A stretch of DNA of 51,219 nt from Helicobacteraceae bacterium (GTDB lineage Bacteria; Campylobacterota; Campylobacteria; Campylobacterales; Helicobacteraceae), in NCBI GenBank assembly GCA_900766555.1, contig CAAFVR010000042.1:1-51219 (forward strand), given 5' to 3'. The translations under genes and the position numbers were made by a program. Below the pieces are notes generated by a model. It searched no databases. It had not been told where the DNA came from and was given only the letters and a program-made list of their open reading frames with translations. Positions 47,495 to 51,219 of this stretch are shown here, piece after piece (positions within the stretch are counted from its first letter, which is position 1; every line of letters starts with the position of its first letter).

Positions 47495-48631
47495 ATGAGA
47501 GAAGTAATAAGTGATGGAAATGAGCTAGTAGCGCTGGCTGCAATTGATGCTGGCTGCAAATTCTATGGCGGATATCCAATAACCCCAAGCTCAGATATCA
47601 TGCATGAGCTAAGTATAAAATTGCCCCAAATTGGCGGCTATTTCATCCAAATGGAAGATGAAATAAGCGGCATTTCTGTAAGCCTTGGCGCTAGTATGAG
47701 CGGAGTTAAGTCAATGACCGGATCTAGCGGCCCTGGCATATCTCTAAAAGTTGAGCAAATAGGCTATGGCTTTATGGCTGAAATCCCGCTTGTAATAGCA
47801 AATGTTATGAGATCTGGCCCAAGCACAGGCATGCCAACTAGGGTGGCACAAGGCGACATAAATTTTATGCGCAATCCGACTCATGGCGATTTCAAAGCTA
47901 TAGCAATAGCGCCTGGCAATTTGCTTGAGACATATACGCAAACGATTTTTGCTTTTAATGCGGCTGAAAAATTCATGACACCAGTATTTTTATTACTTGA
48001 TGAAACAATCGGTCACATGTATGGCAAGACATATTTACCGGATCTAGAAGACATAAAAAAAAGCGTGATAGATAGGCGCAAAAGCGATCAAAATCCCAAA
48101 GATTACAGACCATATGGAGTAGCTCAAGATGAAAGCGCAGTGCTAAATCCGTTCTTTAAAGGTTATCGTTATCATGTAACGGGGCTTCATCATGATTCAA
48201 TTGGATTTCCGACTGAAAATGCGCAAGTAGCTCAAGCATTAATTGATAGGCTCTTTAATAAAATTGATTCCAAAATACATGAGCTAACCCAAATTGAGCA
48301 AGATTTAAAAGATGATGACGAAGTTGTGGTTATTTGCTATGGATCTGTATCGCTAGCCGTCAAAGAAGCTATCAAAAAATTGCGCGAAAAGGGACTAAAA
48401 GTTGGGCTATTCCGCCCTATCACGATATGGCCAAGCCCGCAAAAAGAGCTAAAAGAGCTAGCCCAAAAATATAAAAAAATAATGGTAATTGAGCTAAATC
48501 AAGGCCAATATGTTGAAGAAATCGAGCGCGTAATATTAAAAAAAGTAAAATTCATTGGTAAGGCAGATGGCAGATCTATCCCGCCAAATGAATTAGAAAC
48601 AATAATTGAGGAGTTTTATCATGGCGTTTAA
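47495..48631 (+). CDS. oorA: 2-oxoglutarate:acceptor oxidoreductase, alpha subunit OorA
   Basis: The 378-residue alpha subunit has the pyrimidine-binding domain with YGGYPITPSSDIMHEL, QMEDEISGISVSLGASMSG, and TGSSGPGISLKVEQIG. The domain II region has VVICYGSVSLAVKEAI and GLFRPITIWPSP. Together with OorB it forms the thiamine diphosphate active site. TAAGGAAG precedes the ATG, 22 bp after oorD. The oorB start lies inside the last codons of this gene. Confidence 0.96.
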   Translation: MREVISDGNELVALAAIDAGCKFYGGYPITPSSDIMHELSIKLPQIGGYFIQMEDEISGISVSLGASMSGVKSMTGSSGPGISLKVEQIGYGFMAEIPLVIANVMRSGPSTGMPTRVAQGDINFMRNPTHGDFKAIAIAPGNLLETYTQTIFAFNAAEKFMTPVFLLLDETIGHMYGKTYLPDLEDIKKSVIDRRKSDQNPKDYRPYGVAQDESAVLNPFFKGYRYHVTGLHHDSIGFPTENAQVAQALIDRLFNKIDSKIHELTQIEQDLKDDDEVVVICYGSVSLAVKEAIKKLREKGLKVGLFRPITIWPSPQKELKELAQKYKKIMVIELNQGQYVEEIERVILKKVKFIGKADGRSIPPNELETIIEEFYHGV

Positions 48632-49457
48632 TTATGACGAATATCTAAGAACAGATAAGCTTCCTACGCTTTGGTGCTGGGGTTGTGGCGATGGCGTAAT
48701 TTTAAAAGCCATTGTCCGCGCAATTGATGCACTCGGTTGGGATATGAATGATGTATGTCTAGTCTCTGGGATCGGATGTAGCGGCAGGATGAGCTCATAT
48801 GTGAATTGCAACACCGTTCATACAACTCATGGTAGAGCAGTAGCCTATGCTACAGGCATTAAAATGGCAAATCCATCTAAACATGTAATCGTAGTCTCAG
48901 GTGATGGCGATGCTTTAGCAATCGGTGGAAATCACACGATGCATGCCTGCCGACGTAATATTGATATAAATTTTGTGCTTGTAAATAACTTTATCTATGG
49001 TCTTACAAATTCACAAACATCTCCTACCACACCAAAGGGTTTTTGGACTGTTACAGCGCAATACGGGACATTTGATAACAATGTAGATCCGTGCAAATTA
49101 GCAGATGTAGCTGGCGCTAGCTTTGTAGCTAGAGAATCCGTACTAAATTCTGTGCGCATGGAAAAAGCTTTTATCGAGGGTTTTAAACATCATGGATTTA
49201 GCTTTTTTGATATACATAGCAATTGCCATATAAATTTGGGACGTAAAAATAAAATGGGCGAAGCACAAGAGGCGCTAAAATGGATCGAATCTCGCTTGGT
49301 TACAAAACGTAAATTTGATGAACTCCCAGAAGAGGAAAGATCAAATCTATTTCCACTTGGCATTTTGAAACATGAGACAAATATGCAGGAATACACGGAT
49401 GCGTACGCTCAAGTAATTGAGAAGGCAAAAGCTGCGCTAAATAAAAAGAAAGCCTAA
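48621..49457 (+). CDS. oorB: 2-oxoglutarate:acceptor oxidoreductase, beta subunit OorB
   Basis: The beta subunit (278 residues) binds thiamine diphosphate and an iron-sulfur cluster. It begins MAFNYDEYLRTDKLPTLWCW and continues with GCGDG, then SGIGCSGRMSSYVN, HGRAVAYATGIKMA and the TPP motif VVSGDGDALAIGGNH with VLVNNFIYGLTNSQTSPT. The frame reaches back five codons, but ATG 48621 has GAGGAG upstream and overlaps the oorA stop by 11 bp. Confidence 0.96.
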   Translation: MAFNYDEYLRTDKLPTLWCWGCGDGVILKAIVRAIDALGWDMNDVCLVSGIGCSGRMSSYVNCNTVHTTHGRAVAYATGIKMANPSKHVIVVSGDGDALAIGGNHTMHACRRNIDINFVLVNNFIYGLTNSQTSPTTPKGFWTVTAQYGTFDNNVDPCKLADVAGASFVARESVLNSVRMEKAFIEGFKHHGFSFFDIHSNCHINLGRKNKMGEAQEALKWIESRLVTKRKFDELPEEERSNLFPLGILKHETNMQEYTDAYAQVIEKAKAALNKKKA

Positions 49458-49466
49458 GGGGAGAGC

Positions 49467-50027
49467 ATGGAGTATCAATTGCGATTTACTGGAGTGGGCG
49501 GCCAGGGCGTACTTTTAGCGGGAGAAATCTTGGCTGAATCTCGTGTTCGAGCTGGCGGCTATGGCCTCAAAGCTTCAACATATACAAGTCAAGTGCGCGG
49601 AGGGCCAACAAAAGTTGACATCCTGCTTGATAAAAATGAAATTTTATACCCATATGCGATTGAGGGCAGCATAGATTTCATGTTATCAACCGCGCAAGTT
49701 AGTTACAATCAATTTAAATCCGGCGTAAAAAAAGGCGGCATAATCGTAGTTGAGCCAAATCTCGTAATCCCAACAAAAGAAGACTACGATAATTTCAAAA
49801 TTTATGAAATACCAATAATTTCTATCGCCAAAGATGAAGTCGGAAATGTTGTAACTCAAAGCGTTGTCGCACTCGGCATAACAGTTCATTTCAGTAAATG
49901 CGTGGATAGAAATCTAGTTTTTGACACAATGATCTCAAAAGTGCCAGCAAAAGTTGTAGATCTAAACAAAAAAGCCTTTGAATTAGGTGAAAAATACAGC
50001 CAAGAGGCCCTTGATAAAGCCAAATAA
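49467..50027 (+). CDS. oorC: 2-oxoglutarate:acceptor oxidoreductase, gamma subunit OorC
   Basis: The 186-residue gamma subunit has the family opening LRFTGVGGQGVLLAGEILAE, KASTYTSQVRGGPTKVDILL, and LSTAQVSYNQF. It completes the four-subunit enzyme, which in this microaerophile replaces 2-oxoglutarate dehydrogenase and delivers electrons to a low-potential carrier and then the quinone pool. AAGGGGAGAG precedes the ATG. It is the last gene of the operon; 63 bp later the second GT42 gene begins. Confidence 0.95.
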   Translation: MEYQLRFTGVGGQGVLLAGEILAESRVRAGGYGLKASTYTSQVRGGPTKVDILLDKNEILYPYAIEGSIDFMLSTAQVSYNQFKSGVKKGGIIVVEPNLVIPTKEDYDNFKIYEIPIISIAKDEVGNVVTQSVVALGITVHFSKCVDRNLVFDTMISKVPAKVVDLNKKAFELGEKYSQEALDKAK

Positions 50028-50090
50028 CATAAATAAAAGTTAGCAAATACCTAACATGTTAAAATTAAAAAATTAAACCAAAGGTTCCTT

Positions 50091-51186
50091 TTGAGGCCCC
50101 CCCCCCCCCCCGACAGAGGCATCAGATCTGATATGAAGCTTCCAAATAAACCAAATCTCCTGCTCTGTGGCAATGGCGCTAGTATGCGCGACATCGCTTA
50201 TGATTTGCTGCCAAATGATATTGATATCTACAGAGTCAATCAATTTTATAATGAAGATACATATTTCGTAGGTAAGGCTATAAAAAAGCTCTTTGTGGCC
50301 TATACTTTCAAAGTTGATGTGAAACTTTATACGCTATATCATCTGCGCAATAAAAAAGAATATGACATAGAGCGCATCGTAATTGGCGCATCTAGACCAC
50401 CGGATTCAAGCCTAATTGATGATGATAAAGAAATTTGCCTAGATTTATGGCGCTACAATCCCTATTGCGAGATCTTTTATGATTATTTAAAGCTATATCC
50501 AAAGTTGCAAGAATTTAGCTATTTCAAACAAGATTGTGAGCAAATAATGCCAACTAGCGGGCTTAACGCACTTGTAGTAGCACTAGCTGAAAAATACGAG
50601 AATATCTATATTGCTGGCATTGATTTTTATTCTCTTGATGCTGATATTTCTGGCGATGGGTTTTATAATCCAAATTATTTTTTCCCAATTGGGAGCAATA
50701 ATTTGACACTTTTTGGAGGCTTTGCCCAAAAAGCAAATATAGATAATCCGCGCGAATATCACAATAAATTCATCGAAAAAGAATTTCTAGAGATGATAAA
50801 AATTGAGGCCAAAAATCAGGGCACAAATATCTATAGTATCACGCCAACAAGCCCAATTAATGAGCTTTTACCAAAAGCGCCACAGCTAACTAACCAGATC
50901 TGCTTTGATATCTCAAAGATTACGCCAAAAGAAGAAGATTATATAAATGACTTTATAATGCCGCCAATTTATACATCCAAAGATCCTAAAAATCAAAAAA
51001 CAATTTATGATAGGCTCGGAATAAGAGGCGAAATTGAGATATTAAAGCGCAGTGCATATGTTAAATTTGCCATATTTTTACGCAAAAAATTGGCTGCTTT
51101 TTTATTCTTTCTAAAAAGTCACAAGCAAATGTTTATCGCATTAAAAGATATTTGCAAAAAGCTGCTTTTTAAAAATACCTCCCCCC
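50091..51186 (+). CDS. Second GT42 sialyltransferase-like gene, 3' end cut by contig end
   Basis: The frame is open to the window end. It has the Cst-family motifs LLCGNGASMRDIAYDLLPND, YRVNQFYNEDTYFVG, TSGLNALVVALAEKYENIYIAGIDFY, a His in REYHNKFIEKEF at the place of the catalytic His, and SITPTSPINELLPK. The C terminus is basic and helical, as in the first GT42 gene. There are two start options. TTG 50091 has AAAGG six bases upstream and reads through the C15 tract in frame. ATG 50133 lies after the tract but has no well-placed ribosome site. With the TTG start the tract would switch the gene on and off. Codons after 51186 come from adapter. Confidence 0.85.
50097..50111 (+). repeat. C15 homopolymer tract at the 5' end of the second GT42 gene
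   Basis: Fifteen C residues lie two codons after TTG 50091. As assembled they encode five prolines and leave the frame open into the sialyltransferase. Loss or gain of one C would break that frame. The tract also lies 21 bp upstream of ATG 50133. The assembled length of such a run is itself uncertain. Confidence 0.9.
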
Positions 51187-51219
51187 AGATCGGAAGAGCG
51201 TCGTGTAGGGAAAGAGTGT
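51187..51219 (-). other. Illumina adapter sequence at contig end (artefact)
   Basis: The last 33 bases begin AGATCGGAAGAGCGTCGTGT and match exactly the reverse complement of the Illumina TruSeq/universal read-1 adapter. They are joined to genomic sequence after a C6 run (51181-51186). Translated in the gene's frame they give the well-known artefact peptide IGRASCRERV. This is not biological sequence and should be trimmed. Confidence 0.98.

Larger units (their letters stand above)
1578..50132. repeat. Dispersed 9-mer AGATCYGAT, at least 33 copies
   Basis: Exact copies read on the plus strand start at 1578, 4859, 5914, 7476, 8038, 9059, 11735, 17033, 17341, 18876, 21194, 24196, 24850, 29553, 32249, 39014, 43028, 45992 and 50124. 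Reverse copies (ATCRGATCT) start at 2935, 4625, 12967, 15327, 18308, 21267, 22293, 29029, 33025, 33813, 40848, 41606, 44895 and 47047. Most lie inside genes. The base before the word is often T or C (CTAGATCYGAT). The count is by eye and may miss copies. Confidence 0.8.

Noticed and set aside
1..51219. CRISPR array, insertion sequence, prophage or integrase
   Set aside because: No direct-repeat array, transposase, integrase or terminal inverted repeats were seen. The accessory content is limited to the GT42 genes and the Panacea pair.

Overview
The window is about 51 kb of an AT-rich Campylobacterota chromosome, most like the genus Campylobacter. The evidence is gene order and gene type: oorDABC; kdsA-ribH-nusB; secA beside lolA; bioC-bioG-bioF with a divergent bioA and convergent bioD; DUF507-carA; lon-bamD; a CosR/HsrA-type orphan regulator; and GT42 (Cst-type) sialyltransferases with G/C homopolymer tracts. 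Coding density is very high, with many 1-14 bp overlaps, and I found no CRISPR array, insertion sequence, prophage or rRNA. The right end is a contig end: the last 33 bases are an Illumina adapter read into an open reading frame.

Layout. 1-5.6 kb: a 3' gene fragment, tmRNA (minus), lolA (minus), then secA, a LolC/E-type permease and a DUF493 gene (plus). 5.6-6.7 kb: cosR-like regulator and a four-tRNA cluster (Pro, His, Arg, Arg), all minus. 6.7-9.3 kb: a GT42 sialyltransferase (plus) ending in a G13 tract, facing neuA and a degenerate neuB-like gene (minus). 9.3-13.8 kb: biotin genes. 13.8-19.9 kb: a long minus-strand run read as serA, DUF1015, fabD, mtnN/mqnB, two pseudopilins, glnA, bioD. 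19.9-26.5 kb: serC, a class A penicillin-binding protein, DUF507, carA and katA (plus). 26.5-27.8 kb: a small accessory pair (Panacea-domain protein with a frameshift, plus a Lys-rich partner), then rsfS. 27.8-33.8 kb: fumC (minus), gdhA, an outer-membrane protein, a UbiD-type menaquinone decarboxylase and yggS. 33.8-38.1 kb: an NDH-2-like enzyme, lon and bamD (minus). 38.2-46.2 kb: proC, nusB-ribH-kdsA (minus), a second outer-membrane protein, nth and an AsmA-like protein (minus), mltG. 46.2-50.0 kb: a DUF4198 periplasmic protein and oorDABC. 50.1 kb to end: a second GT42 gene with a C15 tract at its 5' end, truncated by the contig end.

How the genes fit together. Much of the window is core metabolism: nitrogen assimilation (glnA, gdhA, carA), serine (serA, serC), the TCA cycle (fumC, oor), menaquinone (mtnN/mqnB, ubiD-like) and biotin. 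Envelope genes are also well represented (secA, lol genes, bamD, PBP1a, mltG, AsmA-like, kdsA). Two sialyltransferase genes with long G/C tracts, together with neuA, point to variable sialylation of surface glycans.

The strongest unexplained signal is not a gene. The 9-mer AGATCYGAT (reverse complement ATCRGATCT) occurs at least 33 times by hand count, on both strands and mostly inside genes, where roughly one copy is expected by chance. The wider hexamer RGATCY is also enriched. The density resembles that of DNA uptake sequences in Neisseria and Haemophilus, and I know of no described uptake sequence in Campylobacterota.
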